Assembly: GCA_023667095.1 (NCBI GenBank)
Contig: JAMPAT010000003.1
Location: forward strand, 1 to 64,000
Length of the DNA: 64,000 nucleotides
From: Bacteroidales bacterium
Lineage (GTDB): Bacteria > Bacteroidota > Bacteroidia > Bacteroidales > UBA932
Direction of reading: 5' to 3'
Shown: positions 25,337 through 34,369 of the stretch, piece after piece
Position numbering within the stretch: the first letter of the stretch is position 1
Layout of the letters: each line of letters starts with the position of its first letter
Program-made: the position numbers and the translations under genes
The notes under the pieces: model-generated
The model's input: the letters and a program-made list of their open reading frames with translations, nothing else
What the model was told of the DNA's origin: nothing
Databases searched by the model: none

Positions 25337-28300
25337 TTATAATTTCTCTACGCTGATGCTTATGGTACCATCACCCCACTCCACGGCCGGTGCATTGCCG
25401 GCCTCGGCTGCAGGAGCCACCGCAACATCCTTGGCAAGGGTCTGTGAAGCCACATATTCCCCGAAAGCCTGGAGCGATACAGCAATTTCAGTACCATCCT
25501 CACCGTCTGCATAGATTGTGACATTTATCTTGTCCGTAATATCAAATCCGCCCTCCTTCCTGAGATTCTGGATCCTGTTTATAAGTTCACGTGCGACACC
25601 CTCCTTCCTGAGTTCGTCTGTCACAGTAATGTCAAGCGCAAGGGTCAATGTCCCCTCAGTAGCGACAAGCCAGCCTGGCATATCCTCTGACGAAATCTCA
25701 TAGTCACCCTTCGCAAGTGCTACTGTGATGCCATCTGCATCAAGATGAAGCATATATTCTTTTCCTGCTGCCTCAGCTGCCTGTATGGCAGCGATTGTAT
25801 CCTGGTCGAATCCGGCAAATGCAGCAGCAATGGCCTTCATTGACTTGCCATACTTCTTGCCCAATGTCTTGAAGTTAGGCTTGATCTTCTTGGTAATCAG
25901 CCCGGCAGTATCTGCTATGAATTCAGCCTCCTTGACATTCACCTCACCAAGTATCAGTCCCTTGACTTTCTCCAGTTGCTCCTTCACCTGGTTGTCAATG
26001 ACAGGGATTATCAGCTTTGAGAGCGGCTGGCGCACCTTGATATTCACCTTGCGCCTGAGGGCAAGCACCATGGATGACGCCCGCTGTGCAAGTTCCATCC
26101 TTTCCTCAAGGTCCTTGTCAACAACAGAGGCATCATACTCAGGCATCCTGACGAAATGCACAGAATCAGCAGAAGGCACCAGATCAAGATACATATTTTC
26201 CATGAAGAACGGAGCTATAGGGGCAGCCAGCCTGGCAACATCCACAAGCACTTCATAGAGTGTCTGGTATGCTGCAAGCTTGTCTGTATCCATGGAGCCT
26301 CCCCAGAATCTTTTCCTGTTGAGACGTACATACCAGTTGCTGAGATGGTCGCACACAAACTCCTGTATCATACGTCCGGCAGAAGTAATGTCATAGTCCT
26401 CGTATGCAGCCACAACATCATTTGACAATGTGTTGAGCAATGAGATTATCCACCGGTCGATCTCAGGACGCTCACTGACCGGCACCTTAGGCGTTGCAGG
26501 ATCGAATCCGTCGACATTCGCATACAGTGCAAAGAACGAATATGTATTGTACAGGGTTCCGAAGAATTTCCTGCGGACTTCATCAACACCTGCCTCATCG
26601 AAACGGAGGTTGTCCCAAGGCTGCGAATTTGTCAGCATATACCACCTGAGCGCATCAGGACCGTATTTGTCAAGCGCCATGAACGGATCCACTGCATTTC
26701 CGAGACGTTTGCTCATCTTGTTGCCGTCCTTGTCGAGGACAAGTCCGTTGGATATAACCCTTTTGAATGCACACTTGTCGCTTACCATGGTGTTGATTGC
26801 ATGGAGGGTATAGAACCATCCCCTTGTCTGGTCAACACCTTCAGCAATGAAGTCAGCTGTACATCCGAACTTAGGGCTTCCAAGGTTGCGGAGTCCCTCC
26901 TGTGCATAAGGCATGGCACCTGAATCGAACCACACGTCAATCAGGTCAGTCTCACGTGTCATCTTCCTACCGCTGTCTGAAACGAGGAAGATATTGTCCG
27001 CGTATGGCCTGTGCAGATCAATCCTGCCATAGTTCTCCATGGACATGTCATCAGGATTGAAGCTATTGTCCTTCAAAGGATTTGAAGACATGAATCCAGC
27101 TGCAACAGATTTCTCTATTTCCGCATACAGTTCCTTTACGGAACCTATACATTTCTCCTCTTTTCCGTCCTCTGTCCTCCAGATAGGAAGCGGAGTTCCC
27201 CAATAGCGGCTTCTTGAAAGGTTCCAGTCCTGGATATTCTCCAGCCATTTCCCGAACCTTCCGGTACCTGTAGACTCCGGCTTCCAGGTTATTGTATTGT
27301 TGAGTTCTATCATCCTGTCCCTCACTGCAGTAGTCTTGATGAACCACGAGTTCAGCGGATAATAGAGCACCGGCTTGTCAGTCCTCCAGCAATGAGGATA
27401 TGTATGTGTGTGCTTCTCTATCCTGAATGCCTTGCCCTGCTGCTTAAGCATCACGCAGATGTCAATGTCAAGTGTAGGTGCATCAGGAGCCAATGATGAA
27501 TCGTATGCATTCTTCACATACCTTCCGGCAAATTCCCTGTAAGAATCCGCAACCCTCTCTGCTGCATAAGCTGGATCGAGGTCCTCGATACGGAAGAAAC
27601 GCCCCTGGCGGTCAACCTGTGCCTGACGGTCACCATTGCGGTCAATGACCATCAAAGGCGGTACTCCATTGGCCTTTGCCACCTTGTTGTCATCAGCACC
27701 GAAAGTAGGGGCGATATGCACAATTCCGGTACCGTCCTCAGTTGTCACGAAATCTCCGGAAATCACTCTCAGTGCCCCTTCATCCGGCCTGAACCAAGGT
27801 ATAAGCTGATGGTATGATATCCCGACGAGCTCAGAGCCTTTGAACTTTCCGTCAAGCACCCTATAAGGAATCAGCTTGTCACCAGCCTTGTAGCTTTCAA
27901 GCGGAACATCAGCTGCCTTAGGGTTGAAAAGTGAGCCAAGCAGAGCCTCTGCAACTACATAGATTGCAGGTGCTCCACTGTATGGATTGAAAGACAGCAC
28001 CCTGACATAGTTGATATTCGGCCCGACACAAAGGGCTGTGTTGGAAGGGAGTGTCCATGGAGTTGTAGTCCATGCAAGGAAATATACAGGAAACGTCTCA
28101 CATCCATACAGAATCTGCGACTTCTCATTCTTGATTACCTCAAACTGCACTGTCGCAGTAGTATCCTTGACATCACGGTAGCACCCGGGCTGGTTCAGTT
28201 CATGTGAACTGAGACCTGTTCCTGCAGCAGGTGAATAAGGCTGGATTGAATATCCCTTATAGAGAAGCCCCTTGTCATATATCTTCTTGAGGAGATACCA

Positions 28301-28777
28301 CAATGTCTCTATATAACGGTTGTCATAGGTAATATAAGGGTCATCCATGTCCACCCAATAGCCGATCCTCTCGGTCATGGACACCCATTCCTTTGTGTAT
28401 TTCATCACCTCCTTGCGGCAGGCGTTGTTGTATTCCTCTACGCTTATCTTTGAGCCGATATCCTCCTTTGTGATGCCGAGCATCTTCTCCACACCAAGTT
28501 CCACAGGCAGGCCATGGGTATCCCATCCGGCTCTCCTGTTGACACGGTAACCGCTCTGTGTCTTGTAACGGCATATAGCATCCTTGATAGAGCGGGCCAT
28601 TACGTGATGTATTCCTGGCATTCCGTTGGCAGAAGGCGGTCCTTCAAAGAAAATGAACTCCGGGGCACCTTCCCTCACCTCAAGGGATTTCCTGAAAGTG
28701 GCGTTTTTCTTCCATCTGTCGAGCACCTCATTACCGAGGGCTACCAAATCCAGATTCCTATACTCTTTAAATGTCAT
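25337..28777 (-). CDS. ileS: Isoleucyl-tRNA synthetase
   Basis: This 1146-residue class I synthetase charges tRNA-Ile. The start is set at ATG 28777 (MTFKEYRNLDL), since upstream codons would cross its -7 box. The HIGH-type motif appears as GIHHVMAR near residue 52, GWDTHGLPVE is the adjoining signature, and KMSKR lies in DKDGNKMSKRLGN. An editing CP1 domain sits between them, followed by an anticodon-binding domain. The DTHGLPVE signature and length resemble the eukaryote-like type 2 enzymes, which are often mupirocin-tolerant; that property is inference. It heads the ileS-traR-lspA operon. Confidence 0.96.
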   Translation of the reverse strand: MTFKEYRNLDLVALGNEVLDRWKKNATFRKSLEVREGAPEFIFFEGPPSANGMPGIHHVMARSIKDAICRYKTQSGYRVNRRAGWDTHGLPVELGVEKMLGITKEDIGSKISVEEYNNACRKEVMKYTKEWVSMTERIGYWVDMDDPYITYDNRYIETLWYLLKKIYDKGLLYKGYSIQPYSPAAGTGLSSHELNQPGCYRDVKDTTATVQFEVIKNEKSQILYGCETFPVYFLAWTTTPWTLPSNTALCVGPNINYVRVLSFNPYSGAPAIYVVAEALLGSLFNPKAADVPLESYKAGDKLIPYRVLDGKFKGSELVGISYHQLIPWFRPDEGALRVISGDFVTTEDGTGIVHIAPTFGADDNKVAKANGVPPLMVIDRNGDRQAQVDRQGRFFRIEDLDPAYAAERVADSYREFAGRYVKNAYDSSLAPDAPTLDIDICVMLKQQGKAFRIEKHTHTYPHCWRTDKPVLYYPLNSWFIKTTAVRDRMIELNNTITWKPESTGTGRFGKWLENIQDWNLSRSRYWGTPLPIWRTEDGKEEKCIGSVKELYAEIEKSVAAGFMSSNPLKDNSFNPDDMSMENYGRIDLHRPYADNIFLVSDSGRKMTRETDLIDVWFDSGAMPYAQEGLRNLGSPKFGCTADFIAEGVDQTRGWFYTLHAINTMVSDKCAFKRVISNGLVLDKDGNKMSKRLGNAVDPFMALDKYGPDALRWYMLTNSQPWDNLRFDEAGVDEVRRKFFGTLYNTYSFFALYANVDGFDPATPKVPVSERPEIDRWIISLLNTLSNDVVAAYEDYDITSAGRMIQEFVCDHLSNWYVRLNRKRFWGGSMDTDKLAAYQTLYEVLVDVARLAAPIAPFFMENMYLDLVPSADSVHFVRMPEYDASVVDKDLEERMELAQRASSMVLALRRKVNIKVRQPLSKLIIPVIDNQVKEQLEKVKGLILGEVNVKEAEFIADTAGLITKKIKPNFKTLGKKYGKSMKAIAAAFAGFDQDTIAAIQAAEAAGKEYMLHLDADGITVALAKGDYEISSEDMPGWLVATEGTLTLALDITVTDELRKEGVARELINRIQNLRKEGGFDITDKINVTIYADGEDGTEIAVSLQAFGEYVASQTLAKDVAVAPAAEAGNAPAVEWGDGTISISVEKL

Positions 28778-28787
28778 ATTTTTTATA

Positions 28788-28795
28788 TAATTTTG
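28788..28795 (+). promoter_or_regulatory. -7 box for cvpA-tsaB
   Basis: TAATTTTG matches TAnnTTTG about 63 bases before cvpA. It overlaps the leader of the divergent ileS transcript. Confidence 0.4.
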
Positions 28796-28831
28796 CAACC
28801 GGTTACCGCCGTAGCGGATAAAAACAATCTG

Positions 28832-28839
28832 CAAATATA
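28832..28839 (-). promoter_or_regulatory. -7 box for ileS operon
   Basis: TATATTTG on the minus strand lies 55 bases before the ileS ATG at 28777. It faces the cvpA promoter, so the two transcripts overlap in their leaders. Confidence 0.45.
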
Positions 28840-28857
28840 AAAATTATTATAGTAAAA

Positions 28858-29355
28858 ATGAATATCATAGACATCATTATACTGATATGTTTCCTTATAG
28901 CAGGGGTCAACGGCCTGCGAAAAGGATTCATTGCACAGGTCATAGCCATCATTTCACTTGTACTCGGGATATGGCTGTCCTTCAAGTTTGCGACAGCGGC
29001 AAGTGCATGGGCAAGCCAATGGGTCGAGACATCCAGGCAGCTCCTCAACATCATCTCATTTGCAGTGATATTTGTAGTCGTGGTATTCGGGCTCTTTGTC
29101 ATCGGGAAAGTGCTGGAAAAAAGCATAAAGCTGATAATGCTCGGATGGCTGAACAGGCTGCTCGGGGTGTTTTTCTCCCTGCTGTACTGCGCGCTCATCC
29201 TCGGACTTATAATATTGATATTCAACGGAATAAATACAAAGTTAGGTATGATTTCACACGAGACTTTGTCAAGTTCATTCCTCTACTACCCGTTAAACAA
29301 TATCGCAAATTCAGTATTCCCTTACCTTAAGGAACTTCTATTCAGGCCTATATAA
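28858..29355 (+). CDS. cvpA: CvpA-family membrane protein
   Basis: This 165-residue inner-membrane protein has four hydrophobic segments (about 3-20, 28-45, 62-85 and 98-125) and the CvpA signature NIIDIIILICFLIAGVNGLRKGFIAQ at the start. CvpA homologues are linked to colicin V production and to envelope stress tolerance; the molecular function is not settled. It is followed 21 bases later by tsaB on the same strand. ATG 28858 is the only sensible start. Confidence 0.9.
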   Translation: MNIIDIIILICFLIAGVNGLRKGFIAQVIAIISLVLGIWLSFKFATAASAWASQWVETSRQLLNIISFAVIFVVVVFGLFVIGKVLEKSIKLIMLGWLNRLLGVFFSLLYCALILGLIILIFNGINTKLGMISHETLSSSFLYYPLNNIANSVFPYLKELLFRPI

Positions 29356-29376
29356 AGAAATAAAGCAGGAAATCAC

Positions 29377-30063
29377 ATGGAAAACATTATACTTATAGAA
29401 ACCTCAACCGCACTCTGCTCCACAGCGTTGGTACAGAACGGAGAGCTCATATTATATAAAGAGAGCCAGAAGCCCAAGGCTCATGCATCACTTACAGCAG
29501 TATTCGTTGACGAGATGCTGAAAGAAAACAGCATGTCCCTACAGGACTGTTCAGCAATATGCGTCAGCATGGGACCAGGTTCATACACCGGTCTGAGGGT
29601 AGGTGTATCGACGGCCAAAGGCCTATGTTTCGGTGGCCGCCTGCCTCTTCTTGCAGTCGGTACACTTGACACCCTCGTCTGGCAGGCACTGGGCGACAAG
29701 GAGCAGGAATGGAAATATATCATCCCCATGATAGATGCCAGAAGGATGGAGGTCTATACAGCAATATTTGACGGAGAAGGAAAGCAATTGTCCGATACTG
29801 AACCAAAGATAATTGACGGAGACAGCTTTGCAGAGCAGCTGCAGGACGGGCCGGTACTCTTCATCGGTGATGCGGCTAAAAAATGCAGCAAGGTAATCTG
29901 CCACCAGAATGCACATTTCCTGCAGTGCTGTCCACAGGCATCGGCGATGGCAGTGCCTGCCATCAGGGAACTGAAAGCCGGAAATTTCCGCGATGTCGCA
30001 TATTTCGAGCCTTTCTACCTGAAGGAATTTGTTGCCACAGTCAGCAAGAAGAAGCTGTTCTGA
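29377..30063 (+). CDS. tsaB: tRNA threonylcarbamoyladenosine biosynthesis protein TsaB
   Basis: This 228-residue cytoplasmic protein has an ASKHA fold. It pairs with TsaD and TsaE to make the t6A37 modification of ANN-decoding tRNAs. Family motifs are clear: IETSTALCSTAL at the N-terminus, MGPGSYTGLRVGVSTAKGL near residue 65 and AVGTLDTL near 92. TsaB lacks the metal-binding histidines of TsaD, as here. It follows cvpA and is convergent with the TonB-like gene. Confidence 0.95.
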   Translation: MENIILIETSTALCSTALVQNGELILYKESQKPKAHASLTAVFVDEMLKENSMSLQDCSAICVSMGPGSYTGLRVGVSTAKGLCFGGRLPLLAVGTLDTLVWQALGDKEQEWKYIIPMIDARRMEVYTAIFDGEGKQLSDTEPKIIDGDSFAEQLQDGPVLFIGDAAKKCSKVICHQNAHFLQCCPQASAMAVPAIRELKAGNFRDVAYFEPFYLKEFVATVSKKKLF

Positions 30064-30081
30064 GCAGCTGGACAGGCAGAC

Positions 30082-31281
30082 TTATCTTCCCAAGTCAAAG
30101 ATTACAGGAAAGGTAAAGGACATCCTTATCGGTATTTTGCCCACCTTTGCAGGAGACCATTTCGGGGATGAGCGCACAACTCTGCAGGCCTCATCTGCGA
30201 GCAGCTGGTGCGGGCTGTCAAGAACCTCAATATCCACCAGATGCCCATCGGTATCGACTATGAATTTTAGCATAACCCGCCCTTCTATACACTCCTGTCT
30301 GCATTTCCCAGGATATTTCAGACGGGCATTGACCCATTTACTGAAATCATTTGGGCTTCCGCCCTTGAACTTCGGTTTTTCTGTCGGATTGATTATATTG
30401 ATATTGAAGACCTGCTGATAGTCAGCTAAAGTTCCCTCCTGTTCACCCTCATTTTTCAATTCAAGAGGAAGAAACCTGATTTCATTCAACACCTCCAGGA
30501 CTTTTTCCTTCAGCTCTGGATTGTCAGGGACAAAATCCTTTACCTGTATATTATGCGTTGTAGCACCCTTACGGTCAACAAAGACAGAATCAACAATCGA
30601 GACAAGCATTCCATCATCAATATAGTCCTTTACACATCCGCGTATGGTGGATGAAATCCTGCCTGCACATTTTCGGTACAGTTCCATATTGACATCTGAA
30701 AGTTCAAGGACCACGCCCTTACCTATTTCTGGCATAGGGCAATCCACATACTCCACGTCAAATCTGCCACGGCTCTTCCTTGTTACAGGCACAATAGCCA
30801 TCCTGGACGTTCCGCACTCCACCCTTATGGCTTCACGGCGGTTTGCGAGCGTAACATTTTCTGCAACGAGAGAATCAGCCAGCTTCGATGAAATTCCGGT
30901 ATTCCATGCAAATCTTTCCATCGGAGCCTTTGTTGTAACCTTTACCGTATTGTAACCTGGATTTACTGAACTGCCGGTGACAATTCTGCATTTACCTGTA
31001 TAGACATAGGTCCCCTTATACGATTCCTTAAGTTTCAGAATCATGGAAACAGTCCAGTCTTCACATGAAGCGTCAAGACTGTAGGATTGGTCATTGCGCA
31101 TATGCATTACAGAAAATCCGTCCACTGTCCCATAATACGATTTCCCTGCAATGTTCCCTTCCACATGTGCCTTGTCATAAACGAATCCCTGTCTGTCATT
31201 GTCTGCCGTAGTTATGAACTGCGCATTGAGCTCAAGGCATGCAGTCATGATAAATGCCAAAGAAAACAAGAAACGTCCCAT
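30082..31281 (-). CDS. Secreted protein with C-terminal TonB domain
   Basis: This 399-residue protein has a cleavable-looking signal peptide (MGRFLFSLAFIMTACLELNAQ) when started at ATG 31281. A long all-beta middle region of unrecognised family follows, and then a TonB C-terminal domain (about 310-395: KWVNARLKYPGKCRQECIEGRVMLKFIVDTDG...VVRSSPKWSPAKVGKIPIRM). Unlike energy-transducing TonB it has no N-terminal membrane anchor or proline-rich spacer. It is probably a periplasmic protein using the domain for binding rather than for energy transfer. Its function is unknown. Confidence 0.78.
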   Translation of the reverse strand: MGRFLFSLAFIMTACLELNAQFITTADNDRQGFVYDKAHVEGNIAGKSYYGTVDGFSVMHMRNDQSYSLDASCEDWTVSMILKLKESYKGTYVYTGKCRIVTGSSVNPGYNTVKVTTKAPMERFAWNTGISSKLADSLVAENVTLANRREAIRVECGTSRMAIVPVTRKSRGRFDVEYVDCPMPEIGKGVVLELSDVNMELYRKCAGRISSTIRGCVKDYIDDGMLVSIVDSVFVDRKGATTHNIQVKDFVPDNPELKEKVLEVLNEIRFLPLELKNEGEQEGTLADYQQVFNINIINPTEKPKFKGGSPNDFSKWVNARLKYPGKCRQECIEGRVMLKFIVDTDGHLVDIEVLDSPHQLLADEACRVVRSSPKWSPAKVGKIPIRMSFTFPVIFDLGR

Positions 31282-31355
31282 AAAGTTCAGGTATTGGTTA
31301 TTGTGATGTGGTTTTAAAAAGGGTACGTGCCGCAAACGGAACGTACCCATATCAA

Positions 31356-32504
31356 TTAAAGATATTTGTCGAGCAACTGCCGGAGACTTCTTTCATCGGT
31401 CGCGCTCCCGTCCACAAGCCTGCCATCATGGATGACATAAAGCGTAGGAAGCTTGCTGACATTGTACGTCCCCACAGCCGGGGAAGCCGTTCCAAGACCG
31501 TCGCAGACATTTATCCATCCGAGTTTCTGGTCTTTCACGACACGTGCCCACAACGCCTTGTCCGTCTCCACTGCCACCTGGTAGATTTCAAGTCCCCTGG
31601 ACTTGTAGTCCTTATAGACAGGTGCGAGTTCGTCAAGGTTGAACATCTTCTGGGCAGCCTCGGACGGTGTCCAGAAATACAGGAGGACGACCTTTGCATC
31701 AACTTCACTTAATTTCCTTTTCACTCCGTTCAAATCAGGAAGTTCAATTTCTGGAAAATTCATTTCGTCTGCATTCTGCAGCCTCATATTAAGTTCAAGC
31801 AGACGGCCACGTCTGTCAGCCTCCTGCCTCAATGCCTTCACATACCTTGAATCAGGATAGACCGTCTCAAGGGAATCGCTGATATTCCTGAAATGTATGG
31901 CATCCGTAGGCTGCGCGAATACAGGAAGCTCAGGAGTAATCATCTGGAACAGCACAGGGACCACAGTCAACGAGAACGGATTCTGCATCACATATTTAAG
32001 CTGTGTCCTATAATATCTTACATATTCCTCTGACATTGCCTTTCTTGCCTCTGCAGCCTCTGACGAGCCAGCTACAGCAGCCTCCATCCTTTCAGCCTGG
32101 GCAGCAAACCGGGAAAGGAATGCAGAGAAATCAGTCTCGACTTTCACCAGTCTTTCTGTCTCCTCCGAACCGGAAACGGAGAAATGGCCAAGCGTATCGG
32201 CCTCAACCATCACTTTGTCACCGGCATTGAGAAGCATTGAGGCAATCTTTGTATCACCATGGAAAAGGTAGATAAATTCAGGATCGCCCTTCCTGACATC
32301 TACCTTATAGCTGAATTTACCGTTCTTGTCAGTTGATATGGTATCCAGTACCTGGTACCTGTTGATATCAAGGAGCTTGACAATTACATCGGACTCCGGA
32401 GCATCAGTGACAGTCCCCTTTACAGAAGCATTATTCCTGCAGGAGACAATGGCAGAAGCGGCGCACAGCATGGCCGCAGTCTTCAAAAGGCTAAAGTTTT
32501 TCAT
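31356..32504 (-). CDS. Thioredoxin-fold lipoprotein lacking the CxxC motif (DUF4369-type)
   Basis: This 382-residue predicted lipoprotein (lipobox ASAIVSC) has an N-terminal DUF4369-like beta domain (about 25-115), a helical middle and a TlpA/ResA-like thioredoxin domain (about 245-380). In the usual WCxxC position it reads FWTPSEAAQ, so both redox cysteines are absent. The cis-proline region KLPTLYVI is kept. Oxidoreductase activity is therefore unlikely and a binding or scaffold role is more plausible. The ATG at 32504 gives a proper lipoprotein signal and overlaps the end of the HIT gene by 14 bases. Confidence 0.82.
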   Translation of the reverse strand: MKNFSLLKTAAMLCAASAIVSCRNNASVKGTVTDAPESDVIVKLLDINRYQVLDTISTDKNGKFSYKVDVRKGDPEFIYLFHGDTKIASMLLNAGDKVMVEADTLGHFSVSGSEETERLVKVETDFSAFLSRFAAQAERMEAAVAGSSEAAEARKAMSEEYVRYYRTQLKYVMQNPFSLTVVPVLFQMITPELPVFAQPTDAIHFRNISDSLETVYPDSRYVKALRQEADRRGRLLELNMRLQNADEMNFPEIELPDLNGVKRKLSEVDAKVVLLYFWTPSEAAQKMFNLDELAPVYKDYKSRGLEIYQVAVETDKALWARVVKDQKLGWINVCDGLGTASPAVGTYNVSKLPTLYVIHDGRLVDGSATDERSLRQLLDKYL

Positions 32505-32895
32505 ATTCTTTAAGGATTGAATCCGCAATGGCAGAAAATTCCTCCGGGGAAAGTTCCAGTTTCTCTTTTCTGAAATCCATGTCCGCCTCACTGTTGAGAG
32601 GGACAAGGTGTATATGTGCATGTGGGATCTCCATTCCAAGTACAGCGACCCCTACCCTCTTGCAAGGGACAGCCTTTTCAATGGCAATTGCCACTTTTCT
32701 TGCAAAGGCGCACAGCCCTGAGTATGTAGCCTCATCCAGATTGAAGATATAGTCATCCTCTACATTCTTCGGGATGACAAGGGTATGTCCCTTGGCCATT
32801 GGGGCAATGTCAAGGAAAGCATAGAACTCATCGTTCTCGGCGACTTTCCATGAAGGGATTTCCCCGTTTGCTATCCTGGTAAAGATTGTGGCCAT
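32491..32895 (-). CDS. HIT-family nucleotide-binding protein
   Basis: This 134-residue cytoplasmic hydrolase of the histidine triad (HINT-like) family has the triad PHAHIHLVP with His92, His94 and His96. The family cleaves nucleotide phosphoramidates such as AMP-lysine. The N-terminal IFTRIANGEIPSWKV and GHTLVIPK segments are also typical. It follows greA by two bases and overlaps the next gene, so greA-HIT-thioredoxin-like form one operon. The physiological substrate is unknown. Confidence 0.92.
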   Translation of the reverse strand: MATIFTRIANGEIPSWKVAENDEFYAFLDIAPMAKGHTLVIPKNVEDDYIFNLDEATYSGLCAFARKVAIAIEKAVPCKRVGVAVLGMEIPHAHIHLVPLNSEADMDFRKEKLELSPEEFSAIADSILKEYEKL

Positions 32896-32897
32896 GG

Positions 32898-33365
32898 CTA
32901 CAGTGAAATATCAAGGATTTCAAATTTCACCTTTCCGACAGGGAGCTGAGCCTCGACAACCTCTCCCTTTGCATGCCCCATGAGGGCCTTTGCAATAGGG
33001 GTTGTCATGCCAAGCCTGCCGTGTGCAAAGTCAGCCTCGTTCTCACCGACGATGGTATATTCCATTACCATATTGTTAGCCAGGTTCTTGAACTTCACCC
33101 TGTTGAGCATCTGTACCTTGTCTGTACCTATCTGAGACTCATCGATGACACGTGCATTTGCCACAAGGTCCTGGAGCTTGGCGATATTTAGCTCCAACAG
33201 TCCCTGTGCCTCCCTGGCTGCCTCATATTCAGCATTTTCCGAGAGGTCACCCTTATCCCTTGCCTCAGCAATCTGGGCTGAAATGACAGGACGCTGTGCA
33301 AGAGCATCAGCAAGGTCTTTCTTCAGTTTGTCAAGACCATCCTGAGTCATGTAATGAATTGCCAT
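32898..33365 (-). CDS. greA: Transcription elongation factor GreA
   Basis: This 155-residue factor rescues stalled RNA polymerase by stimulating transcript cleavage. It has the N-terminal coiled coil (about 1-75, with the acidic tip DKGDLSENAEYEAAREAQ, holding the Asp and Glu that act in the active site) and a C-terminal FKBP-like domain (about 80-155: SPIAKALMGHAKGEVVE-like ending). Length matches the family. The leader contains an SD-bearing hairpin and a seven-codon ORF. It heads the greA-HIT-thioredoxin-like operon. Confidence 0.96.
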   Translation of the reverse strand: MAIHYMTQDGLDKLKKDLADALAQRPVISAQIAEARDKGDLSENAEYEAAREAQGLLELNIAKLQDLVANARVIDESQIGTDKVQMLNRVKFKNLANNMVMEYTIVGENEADFAHGRLGMTTPIAKALMGHAKGEVVEAQLPVGKVKFEILDISL

Positions 33366-33429
33366 AACTTAGTTATTTTAAAGATTAAGCACCTCCTTTA
33401 AGGTGCATAGATTAACAAACACAAAATTA
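33366..33429 (-). promoter_or_regulatory. greA leader: -7 box, hairpin and seven-codon ORF
   Basis: On the minus strand TAATTTTG (33429-33422) matches TAnnTTTG. The leader then holds GCACCT...AGGTGC pairing (33401-33406 with 33389-33394). Overlapping the hairpin is the mini-ORF ATGCACCTTAAAGGAGG..., coding M-H-L-K-G-G-A before a stop. A strong AAAGGAGG sits in the hairpin, about 26 bases from the greA ATG. Confidence 0.4.
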
Positions 33430-33463
33430 AAAAGGAGTCCTGTTGTATAGCTACACAGAACCC
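33428..33463 (-). terminator. Terminator after ribF
   Basis: On the minus strand GTTCTGT pairs with ACAGGAC around a GTAGCTATAC loop, followed by CTCC and a T-run. It separates the long xseA-to-ribF train from greA. Confidence 0.65.
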
Positions 33464-33487
33464 TTGAACCATTGCAAATATAGAGAT

Positions 33488-34369
33488 TTATTTCAACAAA
33501 TCCAAACAAACGGACCTATCCTTGAGCAACTGCTCCCTCAAAGACTCCATGGATGAGAACCTGGTCTCAGGCCTTATCCTCCTGAGGAAGGTAACCTTTA
33601 TGTCAAGTCCATATATATCCTCGTCAAAATCAAAGATATTAGTCTCTATTGTCCTGGCATTCCCCTCACGGACGGTAGGCCTGTTCCCTATATTGCACAT
33701 GCCAAAATAATCCTTTCCAAGGGTGTGTACCGACACAAGATAGACTCCATTGCACGGAATCAGCTTCAGAGGTTCATATAGCTGCATGTTTGCCGTAGGG
33801 AACCCCATCCTCCTGCCTATTCTTTCTCCGGAGACTACAACCCCGAGCAAAGGATAGTCATATCCAAGCATCCTTGAAGCCATTTCAACATTCCCTGCCT
33901 CAATCATTGACCTTATCCACGATGAACTTACAGCTATATCTGACTTGGAGGAAGCCTTCGGGGCTACAATGACCTCCAGGCCAAGTTCCCTTGCCACGGA
34001 GACAATATCCTCACCTGTCCCTTCACGGCCCATCCTGTTGTCATATCCAAGCACAATCTTCGTCCCTCCGAAACGGTCCATGACATATTGCTTAAGATAT
34101 TCCCTGGCAGTCAGCCTGCTGAACTCCTTGGTGAATTCAAGGACCTCGACATGGTCGACTCCAAGCCCAGAGAGACGTTCCTTCTTCTCATCAAGCGAAG
34201 TAAGGAAACGCAATGATGCAGCCTCTTTCTGCAATACAGTCCTCGGATGTGGCCAAAATGTAATGACCATGCTTTCATCCTCGCAATCCCTTGCTGCAGA
34301 TGTAAGCTGGTCAATAACAAGACGGTGCCCGACATGGACACCGTCGAAGAATCCGGTGGCTACAACCAT
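33488..34369 (-). CDS. ribF: Bifunctional riboflavin kinase/FAD synthetase
   Basis: This 293-residue cytoplasmic enzyme makes FMN and then FAD. The N-terminal FAD synthetase domain begins at once with the nucleotidyltransferase signature ATGFFDGVHVGHR. The C-terminal riboflavin kinase domain (about 170-293) has GRRMGFPTANM and NIGNRPTV. The N-terminus is about a dozen residues shorter than usual because the start overlaps the stop of the preceding phosphorylase gene by ten bases. The missing part is not catalytic. It ends the xse-glycogen gene train. Confidence 0.95.
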   Translation of the reverse strand: MVVATGFFDGVHVGHRLVIDQLTSAARDCEDESMVITFWPHPRTVLQKEAASLRFLTSLDEKKERLSGLGVDHVEVLEFTKEFSRLTAREYLKQYVMDRFGGTKIVLGYDNRMGREGTGEDIVSVARELGLEVIVAPKASSKSDIAVSSSWIRSMIEAGNVEMASRMLGYDYPLLGVVVSGERIGRRMGFPTANMQLYEPLKLIPCNGVYLVSVHTLGKDYFGMCNIGNRPTVREGNARTIETNIFDFDEDIYGLDIKVTFLRRIRPETRFSSMESLREQLLKDRSVCLDLLK

